Below are positions 16,549 to 25,580 of a DNA stretch of 64,000 nt, piece by piece. The stretch covers positions 1,674,001-1,738,000 of the forward strand of contig CP184673.1 in NCBI GenBank assembly GCA_048814795.1. The letters run 5' to 3'. Source of the stretch: Thermatribacter sp048814795 (GTDB taxonomy: Bacteria; Atribacterota; Atribacteria; Atribacterales; Thermatribacteraceae). The notes below the pieces were generated by a model, which was not told where the DNA came from, ran no database searches, and was given only the letters and a program-made list of their open reading frames with translations. Positions within the stretch are counted from its first letter, which is position 1. Each line of letters starts with the position of its first letter. The position numbers and the translations under genes are program-made.

Positions 16549-16559
16549 GTAAATCACTT
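16542..16559. promoter_or_regulatory. Candidate operator dyad over the hydrogenase -35 box
   Basis: Perfect arms AAGTGA and TCACTT separated by six bases. The core GTGA-N6-TCAC resembles Rex sites (TTGTGAA-N4-TTCACAA) and also CRP/FNR-type sites. A bound protein would occlude the -35 element, which suits redox repression, but the regulator is not identified here. Confidence 0.5.
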
Positions 16560-16627
16560 ATTAGTTTTCAAAAAATTATTTTTTACTACTGCGTTCCACT
16601 TCTTACTTTTCGATCTCAAGCCAACAA

Positions 16628-19051
16628 TTAAATATTTACTTTCTCCAGTTTTCGAAAGCGTATCTGCTTGTCGTCATCAAGATAAACCTCTATAATGTCT
16701 CCTTCTTTAAAAGTACCCCTTATGAGTTCTCCAGAAAGAGGAGCTTCTATCTGCTTCTGAATTAATCTTCGCAGAGGTCGAGCTCCGTAGTCAGGGTCAT
16801 AACCAGCCTCTGCAAGGAAATCCTTGACTTCTTCTGTAAGAACCAGGTCCATACCCTGCTCTTTCAGCCGCTTCCTCAATCTTGACACCATAAGATCAAC
16901 AATCTTTTTAATATCTTCTTTACGCAAAGGATTAAACACGACTATTTCGTCGATGCGATTAATAAACTCCGGTTTCAATCTGCTGCGCACCTCTTCCAGA
17001 ACTCTGTTTTTTACTCTTTTCAGTTCTTCCGGGTTTTCAGGATCAACGTTTCTGAAATAATGACTGCCCAGATTGGAGGTCATTATGATAACCGTATTTT
17101 TGAAGTCCACCGTCCTACCTTGACCGTCAGTAAGTCTTCCGTCATCGAGAATCTGCAAAAGAATATTGAAAACGTCCGGATGCGCTTTTTCTATTTCGTC
17201 AAAAAGAATCACCTGGTAGGGTCTTCTCCTCACCACCTCAGTCAGCTGACCACCTTCTTCATAGCCCACATAACCTGGAGGAGCACCTATCAAACGCGAT
17301 ACGGAGTGTTTCTCCATATATTCAGACATATCGATACGCAAAAGCGCATTTTCGTCTCCAAAAAGAAACTCAGCAAGAGTTTTAGCCAGCTCGGTTTTCC
17401 CTACACCAGTAGGACCAAGAAATAAAAAAGAACCAACTGGTTTGTTTTCCTCAGCTATACCAGCACGTGAGCGCCTTATTGCCTCAGCAACTGCTCTGAC
17501 CGCTTCTTCTTGATCGATTAAGCGCTTATGAAGTTCTTCTTCCATCCGCATCAATCTTTCTTTTTCTTCTTGAAGCAAGCGCCCAACCGGGATACCGGTC
17601 CAGCTTGAAACTACCTCTGCTATATCTTCCTCGCTTATTACTTCGTTAATTCTTTTGCTCTGCATCCACTCTTCTTTTGCTTTAATATATTCGCTTTGAA
17701 GAGCCTCAGCTTCATCTCTGAGACGAGCTGCTTTCTCATACTCCTGGGCCTGAACCGCCGCCATGCCTTCTTTGGCAAGCTCTTGCAGTCTTTCTTCCAT
17801 GGCCTTGATTTCAGGAGGAACACTCTGCAATTCTACTCTTTTCTTACTGGCCGCTTCATCAAGGAGGTCAATAGCCTTATCTGGTAAAAACCGGTCAGTA
17901 ATATATTTATCAGATAAATAGCAAGCTGCATTAATTGCTTCATCGCTAATTTTCACTTTATGATAAGCTTCATACTTATCTCTTAATCCCTTCAAAATTT
18001 CCTTACTTTCTTCAACGGAAGGTTCGGAAACAAAAACCGGCTGAAATCTCCTTTCCAAAGCAGGATCCTTTTCTATATATTTACGGTACTCATCAAGAGT
18101 GGTAGCTCCGATACACTGAAGTTCTCCTCGAGCTAAAGCCGGTTTGAGCATATTAGCAGCATCAATTGCTCCCTCCGCGGCTCCAGCTCCCACTACTGTG
18201 TGTAACTCGTCTATAAACAGAATGATTTTACCCTGCGATTTTTGAACTTCTTCGAGAACAGATTTCAAGCGCTCCTCAAATTCTCCTCTGAACTTTGCCC
18301 CCGCAAGCAGTGCACCCATGTCCAGTGCAATTATCCTCTTTCCTTTTAAACTTTCAGGAACGTTACCTTGCACAATCCTTTGGGCAAGACCTTCTACAAT
18401 GGCCGTTTTGCCCACACCAGGATCGCCGATTAAAACAGGATTGTTTTTAGTTCTTCGAGAGAGAATTTGAATAACCCTTTGAATTTCCTTATCTCTTCCT
18501 ATCACCGGGTCCAGCTTACCTTCTTTAGCCAGTTGAGTTAAGTCTCTACCATACTTTTCAAGAGCCATATATTTCCCCTCTGCGTACGGATCGTCCACTC
18601 TCCTTTGCCCCCTTATTTCCTGAAGTGCTCTGTAAATCTTCTCAACGTCCAAACCGTAAGCCTTGAGAATACGATTGCTCGTTCCAGTTTCTTCCCGTGC
18701 AACAGCAATTAAAAGATGCTCCACGCCTACATAAGAGTCCTTAAGTCTCTGAGCTTCTTCAATAGCGCCATCCAAAACCGATTTCGCCCGCGGCGTCAGG
18801 TAAATCTGCAACTCTGAACCATGTTGATAAACCTTGGGTAAGCGCTCCAGAGCCTCCTCAATTTCTTGCTGTAAAACCTGAGGATCAACGCCACAACGAG
18901 AAATTATCTGCGAAGCCAGGCCTTCAGGCTGTTTCAAAAGAGCAAGAAGAATATGTTCCACGTCAAGCTGGTTATGGTGTAGCTCTATGAGAATATCCTG
19001 AGCAATAGAAATTACTTCACGTGCTTTTTCTGTAAAACGATCAAATTGCAT
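16628..19051 (-). CDS. clpC: ClpC-type AAA+ unfoldase
   Basis: Hsp100 ATPase that unfolds substrates for ClpP, about 807 residues. In order: two N-terminal Clp repeats, AAA1 with Walker A GDPGVGKT and Walker B ILFIDELH, a middle region with a UVR-like motif EYEKAARLRDEAEAL, and AAA2 with GPTGVGKTELAK and VILFDEIEKAH. A ClpP-binding loop is expected in AAA2; I could not assign it with certainty. The start is ATG 19051 (MQFDRFTEKAREV, the usual ClpC N-terminus), 10 bases behind GGAGG; a frame extension upstream is not conserved. It follows dnaJ by about 50 bases, presumably as one stress operon; no mcsA, mcsB or ctsR is present. Confidence 0.95.
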   Translation of the reverse strand: MQFDRFTEKAREVISIAQDILIELHHNQLDVEHILLALLKQPEGLASQIISRCGVDPQVLQQEIEEALERLPKVYQHGSELQIYLTPRAKSVLDGAIEEAQRLKDSYVGVEHLLIAVAREETGTSNRILKAYGLDVEKIYRALQEIRGQRRVDDPYAEGKYMALEKYGRDLTQLAKEGKLDPVIGRDKEIQRVIQILSRRTKNNPVLIGDPGVGKTAIVEGLAQRIVQGNVPESLKGKRIIALDMGALLAGAKFRGEFEERLKSVLEEVQKSQGKIILFIDELHTVVGAGAAEGAIDAANMLKPALARGELQCIGATTLDEYRKYIEKDPALERRFQPVFVSEPSVEESKEILKGLRDKYEAYHKVKISDEAINAACYLSDKYITDRFLPDKAIDLLDEAASKKRVELQSVPPEIKAMEERLQELAKEGMAAVQAQEYEKAARLRDEAEALQSEYIKAKEEWMQSKRINEVISEEDIAEVVSSWTGIPVGRLLQEEKERLMRMEEELHKRLIDQEEAVRAVAEAIRRSRAGIAEENKPVGSFLFLGPTGVGKTELAKTLAEFLFGDENALLRIDMSEYMEKHSVSRLIGAPPGYVGYEEGGQLTEVVRRRPYQVILFDEIEKAHPDVFNILLQILDDGRLTDGQGRTVDFKNTVIIMTSNLGSHYFRNVDPENPEELKRVKNRVLEEVRSRLKPEFINRIDEIVVFNPLRKEDIKKIVDLMVSRLRKRLKEQGMDLVLTEEVKDFLAEAGYDPDYGARPLRRLIQKQIEAPLSGELIRGTFKEGDIIEVYLDDDKQIRFRKLEKVNI

Positions 19052-19099
19052 TCTTTCAAAACCTCCTTCTCCTGTAAAATCCATCAAATCTCAAACTAC

Positions 19100-20173
19100 T
19101 TAAGAAACCATGTTAAGTCTTGGATTTTCGTGTCTCAAAGCAGCCAGTTCTCTAAAAAGCTCTTTTTCCCTGGTACTTAACTGACGGGGCAAAACTACCT
19201 GCACTCTAACCAATAAGTCTCCTCTTTCCTTTGTTTTGGGATCTACAAAACCCAATCCCTTAAGACGCAGCACGGTGCCATTTTGGGTTTCCGGAGGAAC
19301 CTTTAACTTGACCTTTTTACCATCCAGAACTGGAATTTCGATTTCCGCTCCAAGCAAAGCTTCGTAAAGCGTTACCGGTAAGTCCAGAATCAAGTTTGAA
19401 CCTTCCCTGCGAAAAACTGGATGAGGCCTGATCTTTATACGCAAATAAAGGTCCCTACCACCAGCAACGCCTGGAATGCGCAGCTTTGAGCCGTCATCCA
19501 AACCCGGAGGAATGGTTACATTGACCGTCTTACTCTTCCGGACTACTCCTTCTCCGTTACAGGATGAGCAAATTCCAAAGCTACCACTTTTTCCTGTACC
19601 AGAACAGGCACTGCATATTTCATCAAAAGCAACCCTTATATTTCTGGTGGTTCCCCGGTAAGCTTCTTCCAGGCTAATTTCCACTTCATGAGTAGGTTCC
19701 GAAGGTGAAGTTTTCTTCTCAGAACGTCCCCCAAAAGGACTATCCCGATAGGTACGATATACCCTAAATCCTCCCGAAGGCCTCCCCGAAGAAAAAATAT
19801 CACCAAAGAGTATCTTGAAAAAGTCGCTAAAATCTTCAAAATCCCCCCACTCTGCCTGCGCTTCGCCTGTAGTGTAGTGCTGTCTACCAGAACCGGCATA
19901 CTTCCGATAAAAATCCTGCCAGAATTGCTCCGTATTTTGCTGCCCATAAGTATTCCAGGCTGCTCCAAGCTCATCATATCTTTTTCGTTTTTCAGGATCG
20001 CTTAGAACTTCGTACGCTTCGTTAATTTCTTTGAACTTTTTCTCCGCTTCCTTGTTGCCCGGGTTCAAATCCGGATGATATTTTCTTGCTAACCTTCGGT
20101 AAGCTCTTTTTATCTCTTTCTCATCAGCATTTCTATCTACTCCCAGAATCTTGTAATAGTCTTTAAATTCCAT
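19100..20173 (-). CDS. dnaJ: DnaJ-like Hsp40 co-chaperone with half-size zinc domain
   Basis: J-domain protein of about 357 residues. The J domain (MEFKDYYKILGVDRNADEKE, with HPD in ARKYHPDLNPG) is followed by a Gly/Phe/Ser-rich linker (about 95-165). A shortened zinc region keeps only two of the usual four CxxCxGxG motifs (CSACSGTG and CSSCNGEG, about 192-215), and the C-terminal peptide-binding domains follow (VTIPPGLDDGSKLRIPG, GDLLVRVQVVLPRQLS). It stimulates DnaK ATPase in the cytoplasm. Start placed at ATG 20173 by family conservation; a GTG at 20194 is a possible alternative. Transcribed from a consensus promoter at 20227-20255, ahead of clpC. Confidence 0.9.
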   Translation of the reverse strand: MEFKDYYKILGVDRNADEKEIKRAYRRLARKYHPDLNPGNKEAEKKFKEINEAYEVLSDPEKRKRYDELGAAWNTYGQQNTEQFWQDFYRKYAGSGRQHYTTGEAQAEWGDFEDFSDFFKILFGDIFSSGRPSGGFRVYRTYRDSPFGGRSEKKTSPSEPTHEVEISLEEAYRGTTRNIRVAFDEICSACSGTGKSGSFGICSSCNGEGVVRKSKTVNVTIPPGLDDGSKLRIPGVAGGRDLYLRIKIRPHPVFRREGSNLILDLPVTLYEALLGAEIEIPVLDGKKVKLKVPPETQNGTVLRLKGLGFVDPKTKERGDLLVRVQVVLPRQLSTREKELFRELAALRHENPRLNMVS

Positions 20174-20226
20174 ACTTTCACCAACCATCCTCACAAAGTG
20201 TTTTACCTTCTTTGACCTTCACGAGC

Positions 20227-20255
20227 ATTATAATATCTACCCCAACAGTTGTCAA
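20227..20255 (-). promoter_or_regulatory. Consensus sigma-70-type promoter for dnaJ-clpC
   Basis: Minus strand TTGACA (20250-20255), 17-base spacer, TATAAT (20227-20232): both hexamers are perfect. No CIRCE-type inverted repeat or CtsR-type heptad repeat is visible beside it, so heat regulation is not evident from the sequence. Confidence 0.88.
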
Positions 20256-20404
20256 TAAAACACGACTCTGCTGCAAAAAAATCCGACCTTAACTCTTATA
20301 AACACTAAAAAATTCAAACAAAATTAAATTTCTCACAAATAAGATATCAAAAAAGAAACGGTAGATAAAGCTCAGAGTGAATCGAGAGGGTTTTGACTCT
20401 AAAA

Positions 20405-20421
20405 GAGGCTGTTCTGGCCTC
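20405..20421 (-). terminator. Probable short terminator after the HD-domain gene
   Basis: Stem GAGGC/GCCTC with a 7-base loop, followed on the minus strand by TTTT, 16 bases after the HD gene stop. The stem is short, so efficiency is uncertain. The rest of 20256-20404 is A/T-rich and holds no recognisable gene. Confidence 0.5.
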
Positions 20422-20436
20422 ATACGAACCAACAAG

Positions 20437-20988
20437 TTACAAGCCGAGTTCCTGACTTCTTTCCTTCATAGCTGCAAGAGAGAGCGAGAGAAAATCTTCA
20501 AGAGAAAGCCCCAACCTTTCACAGCTTCTTATCTGTTCTCGATTAGCCCCTCTGGCAAAGCTTTTTTCCTTAAAACGGTTTAAAAGAAAGTCCAAATCAA
20601 GAGGAGCCAACTTTTTCTCAGGATGAATAAGTGCACAGGCCACGATGAAGCCACTGGTCGGGTCTACGCAAAAAATAGCCCATTCCAGCTTACTTTGAGG
20701 AGAAAAACCCGTTGCCGGATTGTGCGCTTTAATGGCTCTCAAGATCTCTTCTTTCAATCCCAAACCAGAAAGTATTTCTGCACCAATCAACCCATGAGAA
20801 GCGGGATTATCCTTGGTCTGTTCATAATCAATATCATGTAAAAGACCCACCAGCGACCAGACAGCGGACTCCTCCCCTAACCTTCGAGCAAGCGAAGCCA
20901 TAATGCTCTCACAAGCGAGAGCATGCTTGACAAGGTTTGAATTCTTGAGATGCTTTTTTAAAAGTTGTATTGCTTCCTCTCTTAACAA
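20437..20988 (-). CDS. HD-domain phosphohydrolase
   Basis: A 183-residue HD-superfamily protein. Metal-binding residues are visible in LVKHALACESIM (first His), VGLLHDIDYEQTKDNPASHG (HD pair plus a following His) and a later IKAHNPATG. The family is annotated as HDIG-type hydrolases acting on phosphomonoesters or nucleotides; the substrate is unknown. It starts at a TTG behind AGGTGA, two bases after the stop of the LysM/M23 gene. Confidence 0.82.
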   Translation of the reverse strand: MLREEAIQLLKKHLKNSNLVKHALACESIMASLARRLGEESAVWSLVGLLHDIDYEQTKDNPASHGLIGAEILSGLGLKEEILRAIKAHNPATGFSPQSKLEWAIFCVDPTSGFIVACALIHPEKKLAPLDLDFLLNRFKEKSFARGANREQIRSCERLGLSLEDFLSLSLAAMKERSQELGL

Positions 20989-20990
20989 GA

Positions 20991-22346
20991 CTATTCACCT
21001 CGCAAATACTGAAGAGGATCCACTGCTCTATTATTAACTCTTACCTCGAAGTGAAGATGATAGCCAGTAGCATTACCAGTGCGCCCTACTCGAGCAATGG
21101 GATCTCCGCGATTAACCCGTTCTCCGCGAGTCACCAAGTTAGCTGAGTTATGCGCATAAACTGTTTGAACGCCACCAGGGTGAGAAATAATAATCACCCT
21201 CCCATAGTCACTCATCCATCCGCTATAGGTCACTACACCGCTCTGGGCCGCTTTAACGATCGAACCTGGAGGAGCCGCGATGTCAACTCCATAATGAAAA
21301 CCTCTGCCTCTTCTTCCAAAATAAGAAGTAATGCGTCCCCGGAGTGGCCATAGAAAGCCCTCTTTACTTCCATAATTCGGAGTAAGATGAGAAGGAATGC
21401 GGATTTTTTGGCCAATCCTGAGTATACTTCGTTCCGTCAGGTTATTAACACTTGCTAAAAGTTCCATAGAAACCTTGAACCTTCGAGAAAGGGACCACAG
21501 AGTGTCACCCTTTTGGATTTCGTAAAATACATAATCCCGGGAAGAAGCAGCAACCTTCTGGGAAGGGGGAATAACCAGGCTCTGACCAACCTTGAGCCTA
21601 TCAGGATTAGAAAGATTATTAGCCTTAAGAAGAGAACTAATAGAAACTCCAAAATGACGAGAAATAGACCACAGGGTGTCACCCGGGCATACTCTGTAGG
21701 TTTGCATTCCCTCTCTTTTTTCACTCTCAACGGCTGAATGCTCAACAGCCACAACCTCCTGAAATTTTCCAAGAGGAATTGTCAACTCCATACCTACTTG
21801 CAGAACAGAATTCTCATTAAGCCCATTAGCCTCCATTATGCTGCGCATGTCCACTCCGTAAAAGCGAGAAATCAACCAGAGTGACTCTCCTTTTTGAACC
21901 CGGTGTTTCGTCGTGGCAGTAAGACTTTCTTCTTTTTGTCCGCCCTTAATATAAGCATCCTCGAGGGGAATAATTAGAATTTGACCTTCTCTGAGAACGC
22001 TATTCTCACTCAACCCATTCACTTCCATCAAGTCTTTGAGAGAAACCCTGAAGACCCTTGATATTCCCCAAAGAGTATCTCCAGCTTTAACTCTATAAGT
22101 AATTTGCGAAGAGCTGCTCTTAGAGGGAATGACCAACTCTGCTCCAATCTGCAAAACACTGTTTTCGGTTAAGCCATTAGCACTCATAAGGTCTTTAAGG
22201 GGAATACCCTGTTTTTTGGAAATTTCCCAAAGAGTATCACCTGGCTGGACTACGTAATGCACAACAGATGACCAGGCGAAAGTGGTTAGAAAAAGCACAA
22301 CCAGATTTAAAATAGAAAGCACTAAGATATTTTTAGTCTTCAGCAC
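20991..22346 (-). CDS. Secreted LysM-repeat M23 metallopeptidase
   Basis: A 451-residue exported cell-wall protein. A signal peptide (about 1-26, ending FAWSS) is followed by five LysM repeats with the pattern V-x-GDTLW-IS ... LMxANGL-x-ENSVLQxG-x-L-IP, spaced 60-70 residues. A C-terminal M23 (LytM) domain contains HYGVDIAAPPGS (first zinc ligands His and Asp) and GYHLHFEVR (third zinc ligand). It probably binds glycan through LysM and cleaves or senses peptidoglycan cross-links. Such domains may be catalytic or act as amidase activators; the intact HxxxD and HxH motifs favour activity. GTG start seven bases behind AGGAG, overlapping the ileS end by 7 bases. Confidence 0.93.
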   Translation of the reverse strand: MLKTKNILVLSILNLVVLFLTTFAWSSVVHYVVQPGDTLWEISKKQGIPLKDLMSANGLTENSVLQIGAELVIPSKSSSSQITYRVKAGDTLWGISRVFRVSLKDLMEVNGLSENSVLREGQILIIPLEDAYIKGGQKEESLTATTKHRVQKGESLWLISRFYGVDMRSIMEANGLNENSVLQVGMELTIPLGKFQEVVAVEHSAVESEKREGMQTYRVCPGDTLWSISRHFGVSISSLLKANNLSNPDRLKVGQSLVIPPSQKVAASSRDYVFYEIQKGDTLWSLSRRFKVSMELLASVNNLTERSILRIGQKIRIPSHLTPNYGSKEGFLWPLRGRITSYFGRRGRGFHYGVDIAAPPGSIVKAAQSGVVTYSGWMSDYGRVIIISHPGGVQTVYAHNSANLVTRGERVNRGDPIARVGRTGNATGYHLHFEVRVNNRAVDPLQYLRGE

Positions 22347-25300
22347 TTTTTAACTCCTACAATCGCCTGGATTCCAGAAACCTGAAATTGCTCTTTAAAA
22401 ATCCGGTCATCACTAATTCTATCAAAAACAACTTCTTTGGCCAAAACTTCTTCTTGAATTAAGGGGGCAAACTCGCGAAGAACTTGTTTTAGCGATTCTT
22501 CTGTTCGATCGTCAACCAAAAGCACTATGCGATCAGTAATCTCAAAACCTGCTTCTTTACGCATCAACTGTATGCGATGAATTATATCTCTGACTATTCC
22601 CTCTTTCTTTAGCTCTTCATCCAAGGCTGCATCAAGAATAACGGCGTATTTGCCAGCACTTTCCATATGCAAGGTACCCATCGTCTCAAGAAGAACCTCA
22701 ACCTCTGAAAGCGATAAAATAATCGATTCCTCCCCCAACTTTAAGACAAGTTCCCCCTGCTCAAGCAACTTCAGGGCTTCATCCCGCGAACACTTAGTCA
22801 GAGAGCTGGCAATCTCCTTAACCTTTGCTCCAAAGCGAGGGCCTAACTCTTTAAAATTAGGTTTCAAAACGATTTTTACCTCCTCAGGCAAGCGGTCAAG
22901 CCACTCCACGTGCTTAACATTAAGTTCTTCTTTCAGCAAGCTTTCGAACTGACGTGCACGTTCTCTCTCGCTTAATTCAGGAACAACCAGCAAAGCCCTC
23001 CTCAGAGGCTGACGAAGTTTTACGTTAACTTTATTGCGGACTGCTCTACCCAAATTAGCAAGCGTCCGCACCACTTCCATGGTGGAAACAAGCTCTTTAT
23101 CTAACAATTTTTCATCAAATAAAGGATAGTCTTCAAGATGAACGCTTTCCCTCTTCTGCTTAATTCCTTTTGTTAAACGTTGATAGGCAAGTTCAGCCGC
23201 GAAGGGGATAAAGGGAGCCACCAGGCAGCTCAACTCAAGCAAAACTCTGAATAAAGTCTTATAGGCACTATCTTTGTCCTTATCCCAACCCTCTTTCCAG
23301 AAACGCCTCCTTGAGCGTCTGATATACCAGTTGCTCAGGTCCTCAACCACAAAATACTCAATGGCCTTGGCAGCCTTAGAAATCTCGAAGGATTCCAGAT
23401 AATTCCTCACTTCATTTATCAAAAAGTGGAGACGAGCAACAAGCCAGCGATCAAAAACATTACTTCTTTCAATATCCCATTCTGGAAGACATTCAGGATC
23501 AAAGCCATCGATGTTAGCATAAGTAACAAAAAAGTTAAAAACATTCCAGAAGGTGCTAAAGAACTTGCTAAAAACCTCACCTAAAGCTTTTTTGCCAAAG
23601 CGCTTGGGCATCCAGGGAGGAGAAACCGAAAAAACATACCAGCGCAGAACATCCGCACCATACATGGAAATCAATTCCCAGGGGTTAATTACATTGCCAA
23701 TGTGTTTGCTCATCTTCTGGCCCTTTTCATCCAAACCGAGTTCGGTAACCAAACAGTTACGATAGGCAGGAGAGGCGAATAATAGAGTGGCCAGCACATG
23801 CAAACTGTAAAACCAACCCCGAGTCTGGTCTATGGCCTCACATATGAAATCAGCAGGAAAACTTTTAGCAAACTCTTCCCGATTTTCAAAAGGGTAATGA
23901 TGTTGAGCTACAAACATCGCACCCGAATCAAACCAGCAGTCAATAACTTCTTTGACCCGGCACATTTTACCAGAACAATTAGGACACCTTATGGTAATCT
24001 CATCCACATAAGGACGATGTAGCTCAATGTTGTCAAAGCTTTTCAAAGACCGGGAACGAAGTTCAGCTATTGAACCTATAGCTTCTTTGGAACCACAATT
24101 TTCACAAACCCATATATTTAAAGGAGTACCCCAATAGCGCTCTCTGGAAAGAGCCCAATCAACCACATTTTCGAGAAAATTTCCAAACCTTCCTTCCCGA
24201 ATGTGAGGTGGGAACCAGTTGATCTTACGATTATTTTCAATAAGAAGTTCCCGAAAAGCTGTAGTCTTAATAAACCAGCTCTCCTTGGCATAGTACAAAA
24301 GCGGTGTATCACACCTCCAGCAGAAAGGATAGCTGTGGCGATAGGTTTCTACCCGGAAAAGTTTATTTTGCTCTTTCAAATACTGAATAATCAAAGGGTC
24401 TGCCTCTTTAACCCACATACCCTTCCAGGGGGACACTTCGTCAGAATAAGTACCATCAGGTTTAACCGGCTGTAAAACAGGAAGGTCGTGTTCTCTGGCC
24501 AAGGCCATATCATCCTCACCAAAAGCAGGAGCAATATGCACAATACCCGTTCCTTCTTCTGTAGAAACGAAATCTGCTCCAAAGACCTGATATCCCTTCT
24601 CAGCTTTCAAAAAATTCATCAAAGGTTCGTAACGCAATCCAATCAAATCTTTGCCCTTCAGAGAACGGATAATTCTGAACTCCTTTCTTTCTTCAGGACT
24701 GAAAATGCGTTCAAAGCTTTCTTTGTTTAAAATAAACCTTTCTTGAGAAGAAAGATGTTCTACCTCAAGATAATCAAGCTCGCTCCCCACAGCAAGCGCA
24801 ACATTGGCTACCAGAGTCCATGGAGTTGTGGTCCATACTAAGAAATAAACATTCGTCAGATCAGCAACTTTGAACTTGACGAAAATACTGGGATCTTCAG
24901 TATCTCGATAACCCAAGGCTACTTCATGACTGGAAAGTGAAGTTCCGCAACGGGCACAGTAGGGAAGCACCTTGTAACCTTGATAAAGCAATCCCTTATC
25001 CCAAAGCTCCTTCAAAATCCACCACAAGCTCTCTATATAATCGTTATCAAAAGTGATGTAAGGATTATTAAGATCCATCCAGATACCCATTCTCTCGGTA
25101 AGTTTCTCCCATTCCCGGATATACTTCAACACGCTCTCTTTGCATTTTTTGTTAAAACGGTCAATTCCGTATTCTTCAATCTGGGGTTTGCCCGAAATCC
25201 CCAATTCTTTTTCGACTTCAAGTTCTACTGGTAAACCGTGGGTATCCCAGCCTGCTTTCCTGGGAACATAATAACCACACATCGTCTTATAGCGGGGGAT

Positions 25301-25501
25301 AAGGTCTTTTATGCTTCTTCCAATCACATGTCCGGCATGAGGATAACCATTGGCAGTGGGAGGACCTTCATAAAAAACAAAACGAGGGCTTTTCTCGCGC
25401 TGCTTAAGGCTTTTCTCAAAAACCGAATTCTTTTTCCAAAACTCAAGAATCTCTTCCTCAAATTTCCCCCATTCCGTTTTGAGGTCCACTTGCTCAAACA
25501 A
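22340..25501 (-). CDS. ileS: Isoleucyl-tRNA synthetase, type 2
   Basis: Class I synthetase charging tRNA-Ile, about 1053 residues. The HIGH-type motif is PHAGHVIGR (ATP site), the CP1 editing domain is in the middle (TTTPWTLVANVALAVG; TEEGTGIVHIAPAFGEDD), the second ATP motif is KMSKHIGNVINPWELI, and an anticodon-binding domain plus C-terminal extension close the protein. KMSKH rather than KMSKS and the C-terminal architecture fit the eukaryote-like type 2 class, which is often mupirocin-resistant. I place the start at TTG 25501, giving FEQVDLKTEWGKFEEEILEF right after it, the family N-terminus; an open extension to 25561 has no good binding site. Confidence 0.92.
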   Translation of the reverse strand: MFEQVDLKTEWGKFEEEILEFWKKNSVFEKSLKQREKSPRFVFYEGPPTANGYPHAGHVIGRSIKDLIPRYKTMCGYYVPRKAGWDTHGLPVELEVEKELGISGKPQIEEYGIDRFNKKCKESVLKYIREWEKLTERMGIWMDLNNPYITFDNDYIESLWWILKELWDKGLLYQGYKVLPYCARCGTSLSSHEVALGYRDTEDPSIFVKFKVADLTNVYFLVWTTTPWTLVANVALAVGSELDYLEVEHLSSQERFILNKESFERIFSPEERKEFRIIRSLKGKDLIGLRYEPLMNFLKAEKGYQVFGADFVSTEEGTGIVHIAPAFGEDDMALAREHDLPVLQPVKPDGTYSDEVSPWKGMWVKEADPLIIQYLKEQNKLFRVETYRHSYPFCWRCDTPLLYYAKESWFIKTTAFRELLIENNRKINWFPPHIREGRFGNFLENVVDWALSRERYWGTPLNIWVCENCGSKEAIGSIAELRSRSLKSFDNIELHRPYVDEITIRCPNCSGKMCRVKEVIDCWFDSGAMFVAQHHYPFENREEFAKSFPADFICEAIDQTRGWFYSLHVLATLLFASPAYRNCLVTELGLDEKGQKMSKHIGNVINPWELISMYGADVLRWYVFSVSPPWMPKRFGKKALGEVFSKFFSTFWNVFNFFVTYANIDGFDPECLPEWDIERSNVFDRWLVARLHFLINEVRNYLESFEISKAAKAIEYFVVEDLSNWYIRRSRRRFWKEGWDKDKDSAYKTLFRVLLELSCLVAPFIPFAAELAYQRLTKGIKQKRESVHLEDYPLFDEKLLDKELVSTMEVVRTLANLGRAVRNKVNVKLRQPLRRALLVVPELSERERARQFESLLKEELNVKHVEWLDRLPEEVKIVLKPNFKELGPRFGAKVKEIASSLTKCSRDEALKLLEQGELVLKLGEESIILSLSEVEVLLETMGTLHMESAGKYAVILDAALDEELKKEGIVRDIIHRIQLMRKEAGFEITDRIVLLVDDRTEESLKQVLREFAPLIQEEVLAKEVVFDRISDDRIFKEQFQVSGIQAIVGVKKC

Positions 25502-25580
25502 TGCTCCTTCACCTTCCTTTGCATCAGCTGTTTTAAAAAAGAATTTGTTCGTACCCCACAACCAGATCAGCCTTCAAGCA

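Noticed and set aside
20256..20404. Possible tRNA-like folding in the gap before dnaJ
   Set aside because: Short stems can be drawn, but no acceptor/T-arm combination with a GTTCNANNC loop and correct spacing is present.
21000..22300. Repeated DNA in the LysM gene as a mobile or CRISPR-like array
   Set aside because: The periodicity is explained by five homologous but diverged LysM protein repeats; there are no identical DNA repeats.
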